Counted from the first letter of the stretch, positions 19,169 through 28,977 are shown. The stretch is DNA of 64,000 nucleotides from Halomonas sp. BDJS001 (GCF_026104355.1 NZ_CP110535.1:868001-932000), one strand, 5' to 3'. A program made the numbers and translations. Notes: generated by a model not told the origin, from the sequence alone.

Positions 19169-19983
19169 TAGAAGTGGTAAAGATAACCAAGAAACACACT
19201 ATTTTCGGTTGAGCGATCTACCAGCGGACTATCCTTGATTTCGTCTGCCAGACTCGTTACCTCAACCCCCATAAGTACGGAGTGATGCTGATTGAAGCGG
19301 TAGACGCCGCTCACCCCCGCCTCGATACTGATAGCCGATTCCCCTGCATAGGCAGGGCGGTCAAAGCGAACCTCGCTGTTGCGAACGCCGAAATAGTAAT
19401 CGACGCTCTCCTTATCCTGCCAGGATGCTCCTAAGCGCGGGGTCAGCAGCACATGCTCACCGAATTGCCACGTCCTCTCCAAGCCGACATTGATGCGATG
19501 CCCATCGCTGTTGTCCGATACATCGGTGAGCCACTTGGCACTAACATTAACGATATCGCTGCTCCACTCCACCGTTGCCCCCGCCCAGAAGCCCCCCTTG
19601 CGCTCACTCATGCCGTTGAGAATCGCGGCGTCTCCTTGTTCGTAGCCGCTACCATCGTACTGGGCGACGATACCAAAATTGAGCTGTTGAGAGGTACTGA
19701 TATCAAGCTTCGGTAGTTTGAATTCGACTTCAGGCCCAAAAACACGAATGTATCGGTTCTCGACCAGCAGTAAGGGCACTGGAGTGTTGTCACGATCAAT
19801 ACCGGCATAGGGCTTCTGCTGGCTCATTACGCCGAGGCCTAGCCCCCAAGAAGTGCCGTTTAAATTCGATTCATCAGCGATTACCAATGGAGATGCAAAA
19901 ACAGCACCACTGAGCAATGCGGCGGCTACCAGCTTTCTGGTGGTTAGGTGGCCGTTCAGTAATAGCGTCTGATGAGAACCCAT
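19168..19983 (-). CDS. MipA/OmpV family outer-membrane protein
   Basis: The 271-residue product has a signal peptide (KLVAAALLSGAVFASPLVIA, cleavage near residue 36). The mature sequence alternates like a beta-barrel: WGLGLGVMSQQKPYAG, VPLLLVENRYIRVFGPEVE, ...GLERTWQFGEHVLLTPRLG, and a C-terminal VFLGYLYHF with terminal phenylalanine. This is the MipA/OmpV pattern. Family members act as scaffold for murein synthesis machinery or in antibiotic and osmotic response. It is the first gene of an operon with a response regulator and a broken kinase. TAGGAG precedes ATG 19983. Confidence 0.88.
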   Translation of the reverse strand: MGSHQTLLLNGHLTTRKLVAAALLSGAVFASPLVIADESNLNGTSWGLGLGVMSQQKPYAGIDRDNTPVPLLLVENRYIRVFGPEVEFKLPKLDISTSQQLNFGIVAQYDGSGYEQGDAAILNGMSERKGGFWAGATVEWSSDIVNVSAKWLTDVSDNSDGHRINVGLERTWQFGEHVLLTPRLGASWQDKESVDYYFGVRNSEVRFDRPAYAGESAISIEAGVSGVYRFNQHHSVLMGVEVTSLADEIKDSPLVDRSTENSVFLGYLYHF

Positions 19984-20047
19984 GGTGGCACTCCTAGCAT
20001 GTTTATAAGGAAAAGTGATAGGACAGTGGCATCATCAGGAGACTTAT

Positions 20048-20104
20048 CTTACGCGTTTCTTACTGGTACCAGATTAATTTAAAACGTTTTATCAGTAAGA
20101 AACG
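20048..20104. promoter_or_regulatory. Direct and inverted CTTAC boxes upstream of mipA
   Basis: CTTAC occurs at 20048 and 20059, an 11-base (one helical turn) spacing typical of OmpR/PmrA-class binding sites. The segment CGTTTCTTACTG (20054-20065) is repeated perfectly inverted as CAGTAAGAAACG (20093-20104), with an AT-rich spacer. It lies 65-120 bases before the mipA start, so it is a good candidate for the operator of the regulator encoded in the same operon. Confidence 0.55.
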
Positions 20105-20311
20105 AGAGAGGGAGGTAGGTCGATAGTTGTTTAACAAACATTCATGATGTCACTTTTTCATCAATAAGATGAACAATTTGAGACAGGCCATGATTATGTC
20201 ATCTCCAACCGGAAAGATATGTCTCGTAAATTAGTGCCTTGGGCGCGGGCGCTGTCGTAATGGTGAGCCCGTGGTCGGCTTCGAGATGCCCCGTGTCGAG
20301 GATGCGGTGAG

Positions 20312-20494
20312 GTGGATGTAACCGATAGCGTACAGTCTGCGCTCGCGGGATTGCAGGCTGGTGAATTGATGTCGTCGACGCTTTTAAGCCTGTTGGTGAT
20401 TCCGGTTATTTACAGTGGCATTGACGATTTTTTGAATTGGCCTAGACGCTTGACGACTAACCGGGGAGTGATAGCAGTGGCCGGGATTAATTAA
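20312..20494 (+). pseudogene. Remnant of the C-terminus of an RND permease
   Basis: The sequence GELMSSTLLSLLVIPVIYSGI followed by DDF matches the last transmembrane helix of HAE1 or heavy-metal RND pumps, as in the partial pump at the left edge of the window. Nothing of the preceding 1000 or so residues is present. It is a short gene relic before the acetyltransferase. Confidence 0.5.
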
Positions 20495-20523
20495 CATTGA
20501 GGCTCAATCGAGGAGGGCCAATA

Positions 20524-21090
20524 ATGCGATCAGAAAAAGACAAAATGATAGCAGGCGAGCTCTATAACCCTGCTGATCCGACCTTGCTAAAAGAGCGTGA
20601 AGAGACAAGGCGAAAAGTGAGATTATATAATCAAATTTTGGAAACTGACGCTCAGAGATTGGCAGCTTTAAAAGCGTTGTTTGGATCGACGGGAGAACAC
20701 CTCTATGTCGAACCCAACTTACGCGTGGATTATGGGTATAACCTACATGTGGGCGAAAACTTTTTCGCCAACTTCGACTGCACTCTGCTGGATGTTTGTG
20801 AAATACGCTTTGGTGATAACTGCATGCTTGGGCCGAATGTGCAGATTTATACGGCCACGCATCCCCTTGACCCCCATGAACGCAATGCGGGTAGAGAGTA
20901 CGCAAAACCGATTTTTTTTGGCGATAACGTCTGGATTGGTGGCGGCGCCATCATTAACCCAGGCGTTAGAGTAGGCAATAACGTGGTCATAGCGTCGGGC
21001 GCCGTTGTAACCAAGGATGTACCCGATAATGTGGTGGTAGGCGGTAATCCTGCTCGCATAATTAAAAATATTGCAATTAAGGGTGAGTAA
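20524..21090 (+). CDS. Sugar O-acetyltransferase (Maa/NodL type)
   Basis: At 188 residues the protein matches the maltose/galactoside acetyltransferase family: an N-terminal helical domain ([24 protein letters not shown]) and a left-handed beta-helix with hexapeptide repeats ([55 protein letters not shown]). The active-site histidine is in TATHPLD. ATG 20524 has GAGGAGGG ten bases upstream. It transfers acetyl from acetyl-CoA to a sugar hydroxyl; the sugar is unknown. Confidence 0.92.
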   Translation: MRSEKDKMIAGELYNPADPTLLKEREETRRKVRLYNQILETDAQRLAALKALFGSTGEHLYVEPNLRVDYGYNLHVGENFFANFDCTLLDVCEIRFGDNCMLGPNVQIYTATHPLDPHERNAGREYAKPIFFGDNVWIGGGAIINPGVRVGNNVVIASGAVVTKDVPDNVVVGGNPARIIKNIAIKGE

Positions 21091-21232
21091 TCGTTAGCTT
21101 GTGTTGAAGTAAGGGCTTATCTTCTATCCTTTATTCGCTCTGAGCATGGTTGGCAGATGTAAATGGGCACATGCACTGCGGCCATCAGCAAACAGTGCAT
21201 GTGCGAGTGAGAAGGTTAGAGGATGGGGGAAC

Positions 21233-21991
21233 TCACATCTTGCTGAGCAACTCGACCGCCTGATCGAAGTGGCCGTCACGCTCCGCCCAGCGCAGGAAGT
21301 TGACGTTTTCCACCAGGATTTCCCTGGGCGTGGGCTTTTCTTGGAACAGCGTCATGACTTCGTCGATAAATTCATCGAGCGGCATATAGCCTTCGCGGGT
21401 CGACTGGCCGGGGGTCAGCTCGGTCTGCACGGCGGGAGGCGCCAGCTCGATAAGCTCGACCTTGCCCTTGAGCTGCTCGCGAAGCGAAATCGTATAGGAG
21501 TGAATGGCCGCCTTGGTGGCGTTGTAGGTAGGCGTGCCGCTCAACGGCACAAACGCCAAGCCGGAGGATACGTTGACGATCGCCGCGTCGGGCTGGCTCA
21601 CCAGGTGGTCGGTCAGTGCATTGGTCAGCCGGATTGGCCCGAGCAGGTTGGTGACGACCGTCTGTTCGGCATCCATGAGGTCATGGGTACGGGTCAAGTC
21701 CTCGCGGCGCATGATGCCGGCATTATTGATCAATACATTGAGGCTGGGATGTTCGGCGATGACCCGCTCAGCAAAGGCACTGATGGAATTCGGGTCTTCG
21801 ACGTCGACGACCATCGCGTGCATATTTTGCTGGCCCGCAATGGTTTCCTGCAGCGTCTCTATGTGGCGACCGGCAACGATCACAGTGTTGCCCAGCGCGT
21901 TGAAGCGTTGGGCAAGTTCACGGCCAATGCCTGATCCACCACCGGTGATGAGCATAGTATTGCCTGATGTTTTCACTTTTAAACCCTCCAT
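21233..21991 (-). CDS. SDR family oxidoreductase (DltE-like)
   Basis: The classical short-chain dehydrogenase signature is complete: TGGGSGIG near the N-terminus, NNAG, catalytic serine in VNVSSGLAF, and YNATKAA (YxxxK). 252 residues is the classical length. The C-terminal region (IELAPPAVQTELTPGQS, MPLDEFIDEVMTLF) is that of DltE-like oxidoreductases. It diverges from an AraC-type regulator, which probably controls it. Confidence 0.9.
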   Translation of the reverse strand: MEGLKVKTSGNTMLITGGGSGIGRELAQRFNALGNTVIVAGRHIETLQETIAGQQNMHAMVVDVEDPNSISAFAERVIAEHPSLNVLINNAGIMRREDLTRTHDLMDAEQTVVTNLLGPIRLTNALTDHLVSQPDAAIVNVSSGLAFVPLSGTPTYNATKAAIHSYTISLREQLKGKVELIELAPPAVQTELTPGQSTREGYMPLDEFIDEVMTLFQEKPTPREILVENVNFLRWAERDGHFDQAVELLSKM

Positions 21992-22178
21992 CTAACGAAA
22001 TAACTCTGTAGGGCCCAGCCATTGAGGCGTTTACGGTAATGGCTGAGTCATCCTAGTGTTAACCATTCGGTGATAGCGGGGCTTGCCAAGCCTTGCGCAA
22101 AACTTGCCTGATCCTGCAGGCGTGGAGAACGCCTTAATCAACCATGCTAACGTTGAGATGGGATATGGAGGAATGCAT

Positions 22179-23111
22179 ATGAACTCACTCAAACAGGCGG
22201 TTCAAACCTATGCCACATACCACGCCAATCAGGATGGCTTGGTGGCAACCCCAGTGTCAGGGCTTAGCATGATGTGCGTCGAAACCCCTGCCGGTGATTT
22301 GCAATCGATATACAAGCCGTTGGTTTGCTTGGTATTGCAAGGGGCAAAACGAATGGCGGTCGGGCGCCAGAGCCGAGTGGTAGCGGCCGGAGAGTCGGCG
22401 ATCGTGAGCGCCGATATGCCGGTCGTCGGGCGGATTATCCAAGCCAGCCAGGACGAGCCGTATCTGGCTGTTGCGATTGAACTGGATCGAAGGATCCTGC
22501 GCGAGCTTACCGCACACATGGGAAGCGCTCGCGCCCAGCGCCCATCCGAGATGCAGACGCTATTCGCCGAAGACACCGAAGCCGAGTTGATTGACTGCGC
22601 ATCCCGGCTGATGAAACTCCTGGATCGCCCTGATTCCGCGCCGCTTCTGCACCCCGGTATCCTGCAGGAGCTGCATTATTGGCTGCTCTCGGGGCCTCAT
22701 GGCAATGCGCTGCGCGACATCGCCGATCCGGATAGCTACGCGAGCCGCCTCGCCGCCGCTATCGAGATCCTCAGAGCGAACTACACGTCACGCGTGCCGG
22801 TGGAACAGCTGGCGACTGAGGCAGGCATGAGTCTTAGCTCTTTTCATAAGCACTTCAAGCACATGACGTCGCTAACACCGGGCCAATACCAGCAGCGGCT
22901 GCGCTTGATCGAAGCGCGCCGCCTGATGCTTGACGAAGGTGTTACCGCGAGCAACGCCGCCTTTGAAGTGGGCTATGAAAGTGTCTCTCAATTCACTCGC
23001 GAATACGGTCGCCTTTTCAAGGTGCCACCGAAGCGTGACGCGCTGCGCTTGCAGAAAGCTATCGAGGTCACTACCGGCGCCGCAGTGGTATCGCAGCGAG
23101 TAGGCGCTTAA
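22179..23111 (+). CDS. AraC family regulator (AraC_N domain)
   Basis: ATG 22179 with GGAGGA upstream gives 310 residues. The N-terminal half is the cupin-like AraC_N domain (SMMCVETPAGDLQSIYKPLV, VAAGESAIVSADMPVVGRI). The C-terminal half holds two helix-turn-helix motifs (VPVEQLATEAGMSLSSFHKHFKHM and ASNAAFEVGYESVSQFTREYGRLF). An in-frame TTG at 22083 would add 32 residues but lacks a ribosome site. It diverges from the DltE-like SDR gene (188 bases apart), the usual arrangement of a regulator and its target. Confidence 0.92.
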   Translation: MNSLKQAVQTYATYHANQDGLVATPVSGLSMMCVETPAGDLQSIYKPLVCLVLQGAKRMAVGRQSRVVAAGESAIVSADMPVVGRIIQASQDEPYLAVAIELDRRILRELTAHMGSARAQRPSEMQTLFAEDTEAELIDCASRLMKLLDRPDSAPLLHPGILQELHYWLLSGPHGNALRDIADPDSYASRLAAAIEILRANYTSRVPVEQLATEAGMSLSSFHKHFKHMTSLTPGQYQQRLRLIEARRLMLDEGVTASNAAFEVGYESVSQFTREYGRLFKVPPKRDALRLQKAIEVTTGAAVVSQRVGA

Positions 23112-23142
23112 GAGAGAGGTAGTACATAGAGAGAACGGCTTA

Positions 23143-23979
23143 TTAAGTCATTTCATCCAGGTCGGCAGACAAGGCTATGTCTTTATACGCTTCGAGTGAC
23201 TCACTCCGCTCTTTTAGCGCATGGCTTATGGAGTCATAGGCGGTGCTGCCTAACGTAATACGCAGTGGTGGGTTCGGCATGTCGGTTATTTTAACGATGG
23301 CATCAACGGTATTGCCTGCATCGCCTTTAATAGCCAAGGTGCCTGAAGCCAGTGCTCTACGCAGCTCTCCTGCAGGGGTATTTTCGTAGATCGGCATCGT
23401 GGGTGTGCGATCCAGCCCCTCAGCAAAGTTTGTAGCAGTGGGGCCCGGCTCGGCGATAATGAAATCAATACCAAAAGGCGCGACCTCCTTCGCCACGGAC
23501 TCGACGAACCCCTCGATGCCCCACTTCGTGGCGTGATAAAGGCTGAAACTTGGATAGGCGATCTGGCCGCCTTCTGACGATACCTGAACGATGCGGCCGC
23601 CACCTTGTTCGCGTAGATACGGCAGTACGGCACGCAGGAACTGGATAGAACCTGTGAGGTTGGTCGCGATTTGTCGCTCAATTTGTTCATCGCTGGCCTC
23701 TTCGGCAGCGCCAAAAAGTCCATACCCCGCGTTGCTGACCACCACATCGATTCGACCGAGTTTGGCGAATGCTTGTGAAACAGCGGCTCTCATTGCCGGC
23801 GTATCCGTCACATCGAAGGTCAATATCTGTAAGCGATCACCATGCAAGGCGAGCAAGTCGTCCAGCGAACCCTTGCGGCGGAGCGTCGCTATAACACGAT
23901 CGCCGCGTTCAAGCAGTCGTTCAGTAAGCAGGCGGCCAAGGCCGGTGGATGTCCCTGTGATAAGCCAGGTTTTAGACAT
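23143..23979 (-). CDS. SDR family oxidoreductase
   Basis: The 278-residue protein carries the SDR signature: TGTSTGLG cofactor motif (residues 8-15), DVTD, NAGYG, serine in VQVSSEGG, and YHATKWG. The arginine in the region after the cofactor motif (ATLRRKGSL) suggests NADPH. The long C-terminal extension is that of the extended classical subfamily often annotated as oxidoreductase/retinol-type. It diverges from a LysR regulator 110 bases away. Confidence 0.92.
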   Translation of the reverse strand: MSKTWLITGTSTGLGRLLTERLLERGDRVIATLRRKGSLDDLLALHGDRLQILTFDVTDTPAMRAAVSQAFAKLGRIDVVVSNAGYGLFGAAEEASDEQIERQIATNLTGSIQFLRAVLPYLREQGGGRIVQVSSEGGQIAYPSFSLYHATKWGIEGFVESVAKEVAPFGIDFIIAEPGPTATNFAEGLDRTPTMPIYENTPAGELRRALASGTLAIKGDAGNTVDAIVKITDMPNPPLRITLGSTAYDSISHALKERSESLEAYKDIALSADLDEMT

Positions 23980-24088
23980 GAGATAGCTCCTAAGTCATTC
24001 ATCAAGAGTTGCAAGACAAAGGCTAGGGCAGTAACACTAGTAAGAGAATACTCATCAATTGGCATGGGGAGGTGAAAGTAATTCACCA

Positions 24089-24982
24089 ATGAGTAAGCCA
24101 ACGTTAACCGACCTCAAGGCGTTCCAGGCCGTGGCGGAGCACCGCAGTTTTCGCCAAGCAGCCGACCTGATGGGAGTCAGCCGCTCTTCGCTCAGCCATA
24201 CCATGCGCACGCTTGAGCAACGGTTGGGTACCCGGCTGCTGCACCGAACCACACGTAGTGTCTCGCTGACCGAGAGCGGCGAGCGGCTGTTATCGAGGCT
24301 GAGCCCGCTATTGAGCGACTTGGAATCAATCCTGGAGGAGGCTTCCAGCGCCGAAGGAAAGATCACGGGGCGGCTGCGTATCAATGGCAGTGAAGGGGCC
24401 GTGCGGCTGTTACTGCAAACCGTGGTGCCGCGTTTTCTTGCTCTCCATGATGGCGTCGAACTTGATCTCGTGGCCGAAGGGAGGCTGGTTGATATTGTCG
24501 AGCAGGGATTTGATGCGGGCGTAAGGCTGAGAGAGGCGGTTCCCCAGGATATGATCGCCATCCCTGTGGGTCATGAGCTGCGTTTTCTTGCCGTTGCCTC
24601 CCCTGACTATCTGCGTGGCCGAGTGGCACCAAAGAGCCCGGACGACCTGTCTTTTCATCACTGCATAAGACAAAGGCTGCCGAGCGGTAAGCTCTACCGC
24701 TGGGAGTTTCAGCAGCACGACCAGGAGGTGGCGGTAGACGTACCCGGTGCGCTGACCTTGGACAGCAGCCAACTGATGGTGGAGGCCGCCGCGGATGGTT
24801 TAGGCATAGCCTATGTACCAGAGTCCTATGCGCACGACTATTTGCGCGATGGAAGGCTGGTCACCGTGTTGGAAGCTTGGTGCCCCCACATCCCCGGGCT
24901 GTGTCTTTACTACCCCAATAACAGGCATGTGCCGCCCAGCCTACGGGCTTTTATTAATCTGCTACGAGAGTTGCAGGGTTAG
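24089..24982 (+). CDS. LysR family transcriptional regulator
   Basis: ATG 24089 gives 297 residues. The winged helix-turn-helix is at residues 3-62 (TLTDLKAFQAVAEHRSFRQAADLMGVSRSSLSHTMRTLEQRLG). The effector domain includes LRINGSEGAVRLLLQ and GRLVDIVEQGFDAGVRL. Divergent to the SDR gene at 23143-23979, it is the likely regulator of that gene. Confidence 0.92.
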   Translation: MSKPTLTDLKAFQAVAEHRSFRQAADLMGVSRSSLSHTMRTLEQRLGTRLLHRTTRSVSLTESGERLLSRLSPLLSDLESILEEASSAEGKITGRLRINGSEGAVRLLLQTVVPRFLALHDGVELDLVAEGRLVDIVEQGFDAGVRLREAVPQDMIAIPVGHELRFLAVASPDYLRGRVAPKSPDDLSFHHCIRQRLPSGKLYRWEFQQHDQEVAVDVPGALTLDSSQLMVEAAADGLGIAYVPESYAHDYLRDGRLVTVLEAWCPHIPGLCLYYPNNRHVPPSLRAFINLLRELQG

Positions 24983-25377
24983 TTTGCGCTTGTTGTGACT
25001 TAATTCATAAAACAACTCATACCATCAAAGCCGCAGAGCCGTGAATCGCATTGGTCTGTGTTTACCGAACAAGGTAAAGCAACGCTGGTGCCGGACGCGA
25101 CGACATCAATCGTCGCCCCGTGCCATGCTCCCAGGCTTGGAAACCGAGCGCGCCGAACTTGCCTTCCGCGGACAGCGTCTCGCCGCTGCCCTGCACTTAA
25201 AGATTATTAGGTGCACTGCGATAGCAGGGCTGCGTCACATAAAGCGGTAGCACCTTCTAACTCATCGCCTTAAACACAAATTAATCTCGCCATTCAATAC
25301 TGCTCCATACGGCACTGCCTATGAACTGAGTTAGGCACTTCACTGATCTTACTTCTATTTAATGCGAGGCTCGGCCC
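24983..25377. other. Intergenic region, no intact gene
   Basis: No coding region with recognisable features. The part from about 25080 to 25200 has the base composition of coding DNA and may be a gene relic, but I could not assign it. The stretch from 25230 to 25375 is AT-rich and should hold the promoter of the next gene. Confidence 0.5.
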
Positions 25378-26352
25378 ATGACCAACTGGACTGCTTCTGA
25401 CATTCCCCCTCAACGTGGCCGAACCGTGGTCGTTACTGGTACAGGTGGACTTGGGTTTGAAGCCACATTGGCGCTTGCTCGCGCTGGCGCAAACGTCATT
25501 CTTGCAGGGCGAAACGCATCGAAAGGGGCGACGGCCATTGATCGGATTCGTCACGATGTTGCCAACGCGAATGTGTGGTTTGAGGCGTTAGATCTCGCTA
25601 ATCTCGATTCCATTGCAGCATTTGGTGAACATCTACATGCCTCATTTGACAGCATCGATCTCCTTATCAATAACGCAGGGGTTATGGCGCCCCCAGATCG
25701 GAAAATGACGGCCGATCAGTTCGAACTCCAGTTTGGCACGAACTATCTTGGCCACTTCGCTTTGACGGCTCAGCTATTGCCGCTGCTGTGCAAGGGAAAT
25801 CAACCACGTGTCGTCACTCTTTCAAGCGTCGCCGCTCGTAGCGGTACAATTGACTTCGACGATTTGCAGTCCGAGCGTAGCTATAAACCAATGGTTGCCT
25901 ACGGTCAGTCAAAACTGGCTTGCCTGATGTTTGCTCTCGAATTGCAACGACGCAGTGACGCCGCAGGTTGGGGTATCCAGAGTATCGCTGCACACCCCGG
26001 TGTTTCACGCACCGACCTGTTGCCCAATGGCGCTGGTGCAAAAAGTGCCGTGGGTATCGTCCGTCGTTACCTTTGGTTCCTGTTTCAGCCAGCAGCGCAG
26101 GGAGCGTTACCGACACTTTTTTCCGCCACGTCACCGCACGCGCAGGGTGGTGCCTATTACGGCCCTAATAGACTGGGTGAAACCAGAGGCTATCCTTCCG
26201 CGGCAAAACTTCCTCCACAATCACTGGATATAGAGGTTGCAAGCAGGCTATGGGAGGCGTCGGAACGATTGACGGGAGTGCTTTTTTCCCTGGAGAAAGT
26301 TCAGCATTCAAGCGTCGCTGATAATCGAAGTATAAGTCTTACCTACCACTGA
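25378..26352 (+). CDS. SDR family oxidoreductase (retinol dehydrogenase-like)
   Basis: The 324-residue protein has TGTGGLGF in place of the usual TGxxxGxG, then NNAGVM, LSSVAAR and YGQSKLA as the catalytic YxxxK. The FGTNYLGHFAL segment and the C-terminal HPGVSRTDL are characteristic of the retinol dehydrogenase/WW-oxidoreductase-like group. The cofactor motif is therefore shortened by one residue, a possible minor oddity. No regulator is adjacent. Confidence 0.88.
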   Translation: MTNWTASDIPPQRGRTVVVTGTGGLGFEATLALARAGANVILAGRNASKGATAIDRIRHDVANANVWFEALDLANLDSIAAFGEHLHASFDSIDLLINNAGVMAPPDRKMTADQFELQFGTNYLGHFALTAQLLPLLCKGNQPRVVTLSSVAARSGTIDFDDLQSERSYKPMVAYGQSKLACLMFALELQRRSDAAGWGIQSIAAHPGVSRTDLLPNGAGAKSAVGIVRRYLWFLFQPAAQGALPTLFSATSPHAQGGAYYGPNRLGETRGYPSAAKLPPQSLDIEVASRLWEASERLTGVLFSLEKVQHSSVADNRSISLTYH

Positions 26353-26454
26353 TCACTACTGAAACGATAGCTGTGCGCCGTACGCGAAACGTTCTATCTA
26401 CCTCTGCGGTGTGAAGAGGGGCTCGCAGTAGTTTGTGACGGGAGAGCACAGCCT

Positions 26455-27147
26455 ATGAACTTCGATCCAGTTAGTACCGCTACCGCATGGCTCAGTGCCT
26501 ATGGCTTGATCGCACTTTTCGCTATCACGTTTGCGGAGCGTTTCGTGCCGGTAATACCTTCCTATGGATTACTGCTTACTGTTGGGATTGCCGCAGCGGA
26601 AGGAACTTGGTCACCGTCAATTGCCTTCCTTGTGACTGTTACGGGTAATACCTTAGGGGCCACTCTCTGCTTTTACGTTTTTAGAGGGCTTGGTGAACCA
26701 CGCTCTATGAGGTTTCTCTGCAGGTTAGGGCGCCTCTTCGGCATGTCTGCTGATCGCATCACTCAATGGATTGCATCTTTTCGGCGAAACCAGACCGTAC
26801 TGGCCTTTGCGCTTCAACTCGTGCCTACCATCAGGCTATTCGCTCCTGCCTTTGCGGCTCTTCTACGCAGTCACTCAGGGAGTTTCCTGATGGCCTCGGC
26901 TGCTGGCATCGTAATTTGGAACGGCCTATTTATTAGCATCGGTTACTCTGCTTCCTATTGGTCAGCTGCTGAAAATACGACGGCTCTCATGCTGGTGGCA
27001 CTCGGTTTTCTGTTGTGTTTAGAAATTGTCCTGTTTTGGCTTATGCGAAGGGTATCAGGTCGGAGGAGTGTCATTAGGAGCACCAAAAGCGCGCATGCAA
27101 CCGACTTGCTTCCGTCTATAACTTGCGCTCAGGAGCATCGGTTATGA
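26455..27147 (+). CDS. DedA family membrane protein
   Basis: The 230-residue protein has five or six hydrophobic segments and the DedA/VTT features: a helix pair FAERFVPVIPSYGLLLTVG near the N-terminus, GNTLGATLCFYVFRGLGE, and the conserved loop RLFAPAFAAL corresponding to R-x3-(P/A)-x-x-A-G. DedA proteins act in lipid transport and membrane homeostasis. The stop overlaps the next start (ATGA), so it is co-translated with a phospholipid methyltransferase. Together these suggest a membrane lipid operon. Confidence 0.8.
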   Translation: MNFDPVSTATAWLSAYGLIALFAITFAERFVPVIPSYGLLLTVGIAAAEGTWSPSIAFLVTVTGNTLGATLCFYVFRGLGEPRSMRFLCRLGRLFGMSADRITQWIASFRRNQTVLAFALQLVPTIRLFAPAFAALLRSHSGSFLMASAAGIVIWNGLFISIGYSASYWSAAENTTALMLVALGFLLCLEIVLFWLMRRVSGRRSVIRSTKSAHATDLLPSITCAQEHRL

Positions 27148-27734
27148 AGCAGTGCACGGCTACGAATGAATCATTGAGTTTTTTCTTGGCATGGGCCCGG
27201 AACCCTCTACTTGTCGCTTCCGTTATACCCTCCGGAAGCGCCCTAGCAGGACTTATCACTTCTGAAATCTCGCACGCAACGGGGCCCGTGATAGAGCTTG
27301 GGCCGGGAACCGGGGTATTTACGCGCGCATTGATTGAACGTGGTGTTAAACAAGAGGATCTTACGCTGATTGAATCGATGCCTGAGTTTGCGGTTGCACT
27401 CAGTATTCTCTATCCGCAGGCCCAGATACTGAGAATGGACGCCACTCGTCTTCGGATGGTCGACCTTTTTAATGGGAAGCTTGCCGGTGCGGTCATTAGC
27501 GGCCTGCCGTTACTTTCCATGTCGCCACGTAAAGTGGTCGCGGTTCTGTCGGGGGCGTTTCGTAAGATGGGGCCAGAGGGCGTGTTCTATCAGTTCACCT
27601 ATGGCGCTCGATGCCCCGTTTCACAGCGGATCCAGCATCATCTTGGAATCAAAGCGGAACGGCTAGGCCGCACGTTAGCCAATTTTCCCCCGGCGACGGT
27701 CTATCGTTTCCGTCGGGTATCTTCCATACATTAG
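27144..27734 (+). CDS. Phospholipid N-methyltransferase (PmtA-like)
   Basis: The 196-residue protein begins with ESLSFFLAWARNPLLVASVIPSG, the amphipathic opening of PmtA-type enzymes, and has the SAM-binding GPVIELGPGTGVFTRALIE and the GLPLLSM active-site segment. Bacterial PmtA methylates phosphatidylethanolamine towards phosphatidylcholine. The ATG at 27144 overlaps the DedA stop. C-terminal RVSSIH is short of extra domains. The substrate is assumed from the family. Confidence 0.82.
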   Translation: MKQCTATNESLSFFLAWARNPLLVASVIPSGSALAGLITSEISHATGPVIELGPGTGVFTRALIERGVKQEDLTLIESMPEFAVALSILYPQAQILRMDATRLRMVDLFNGKLAGAVISGLPLLSMSPRKVVAVLSGAFRKMGPEGVFYQFTYGARCPVSQRIQHHLGIKAERLGRTLANFPPATVYRFRRVSSIH

Positions 27735-27811
27735 CGATAAACGGTGCTCTGTGGGCATATTGACTATGGTTGAGTGACTACCCGCTTTAACCGTGTTGTC
27801 AGCAGAGGATG

Positions 27812-28767
27812 TTAGTTGGGATACAGAGATAAACTGGGGGATAGCGCTGTCGAGTTAGATGAGCGTTTTACTTCATGCTGATAGGCTTCCACGATCTCGG
27901 CGAGTATAGACACGGCTAGCATCGACGCGTCACGCATTGATGGGATCAGCCCAACGGGGCCGTGGATCCGACTGATCTGATGCTCGGTAAAGCCGACCAC
28001 ATGAAGTCCCTCACAGCGGCGAGCATGAGTTGCTTTGCTGCCAATCGCACCGATATAGAAGGCTGGGCCGTTTAGGGCCTGGGCCAGGAGCTGCTGCTCC
28101 CAATCGACATCATGGAAGGCGAGGAGAAAGGCTGTCCATGGATCGTCATTCAGTTCCGGAAGCGATGTTGGAACCGTCAACTTGGTAACTTGGTCGATTC
28201 CCCGTTGCTGGGCATCTTGGATGTCGATTCCATCACGGAGTTGCAGCTCGGTTTGAATACCACTGGCCATTGCCAGTCGGGCAAGCGCTAAACTGTCGGC
28301 ACCGCGTTCGGCGATGCGCAGGCGGAGCTTGGGTGTATATGGAAAAGACAATTCGCTAGCGTCTATCGATTGTCCCAACCTGAGATCACCAGTTTCCGAG
28401 AGGCTGAGTGTCACTGTCAGGCGCGAGGCCAGCCGATAATGGCACACACATAGGATATCTGCCTCTACATCTGGAAGGACACAAATCTCAATGGCTCCTC
28501 CACAAGGAAGGGGCAAATCCATAAACGGCGAGCCATTGCCGTATCTCAGCCATGCTGCTTGGCCAGAGCGAAGCGCTGCTTGCGCATGGTTGACGACATC
28601 AGCATCAATACATCCGCCTGAGATATAGCCGCAACTTTCGCCAGTGACGTACACGGCCATCAGGGCGCCCGGCATACGCACAGCGCCGCCTTCTCAAGCG
28701 CCACCTTGCTTTTCCGAGACCAAGCGAGCCACTGCCCAAGAACATCCTGTGCATGTTCAAGATACAT
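27812..28767 (-). pseudogene. XdhC/PaoD-type molybdenum cofactor maturation protein, frameshifted
   Basis: From ATG 28767 (with GGGAGAA upstream) the frame reads MYLEHAQDVLGQWLAWSRKS then KVALEKAA, an XdhC N-terminus, and stops near 28645. The rest of the protein continues in another frame from about 28681: RMPGALMAV, GYISGGCIDADVV, then the Rossmann part (DVDWEQQLLAQ, FYIGAIGSKATHARR, RIHGPVGLIPS). The strand between KVAL and RMPGA, where ATVxxTWGSSP is expected, is absent, so the break is a small deletion with frame change. XdhC/PaoD proteins insert the cytosine-dinucleotide molybdenum cofactor. An intact paoABC operon lies 3.7 kb away. Confidence 0.75.
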
Positions 28768-28913
28768 AGTTGGTTCTCCCTGATTGATACGCCATGAGAG
28801 CACCTTACTATGGCTGAGTTTTTATAGTGTGTCGTACTTGTATCAGTTTGTCTCAGCGCTAAAACAGCACATGTCCTCGAATGTTTAAATGAAAACATAT
28901 CTAATTAATTGTA

Positions 28914-28977
28914 TTTAGATTGGCTGTCACATCTGGCGACAAAATAACGAAAAACTTGGCATATCGTGGGTATATCT
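28914..28977 (+). repeat. Copy A of an about 64-bp direct repeat
   Basis: Aligned without large gaps to 32054-32117, with common blocks TTTAG, GCGACAAA, CGAAAA and GGCATATCGTGGG. This copy lies between the broken xdhC/paoD gene and the small exported protein gene. Both copies point the same way. It may be a shared promoter/operator or a repeat flanking an inserted block. Confidence 0.6.
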
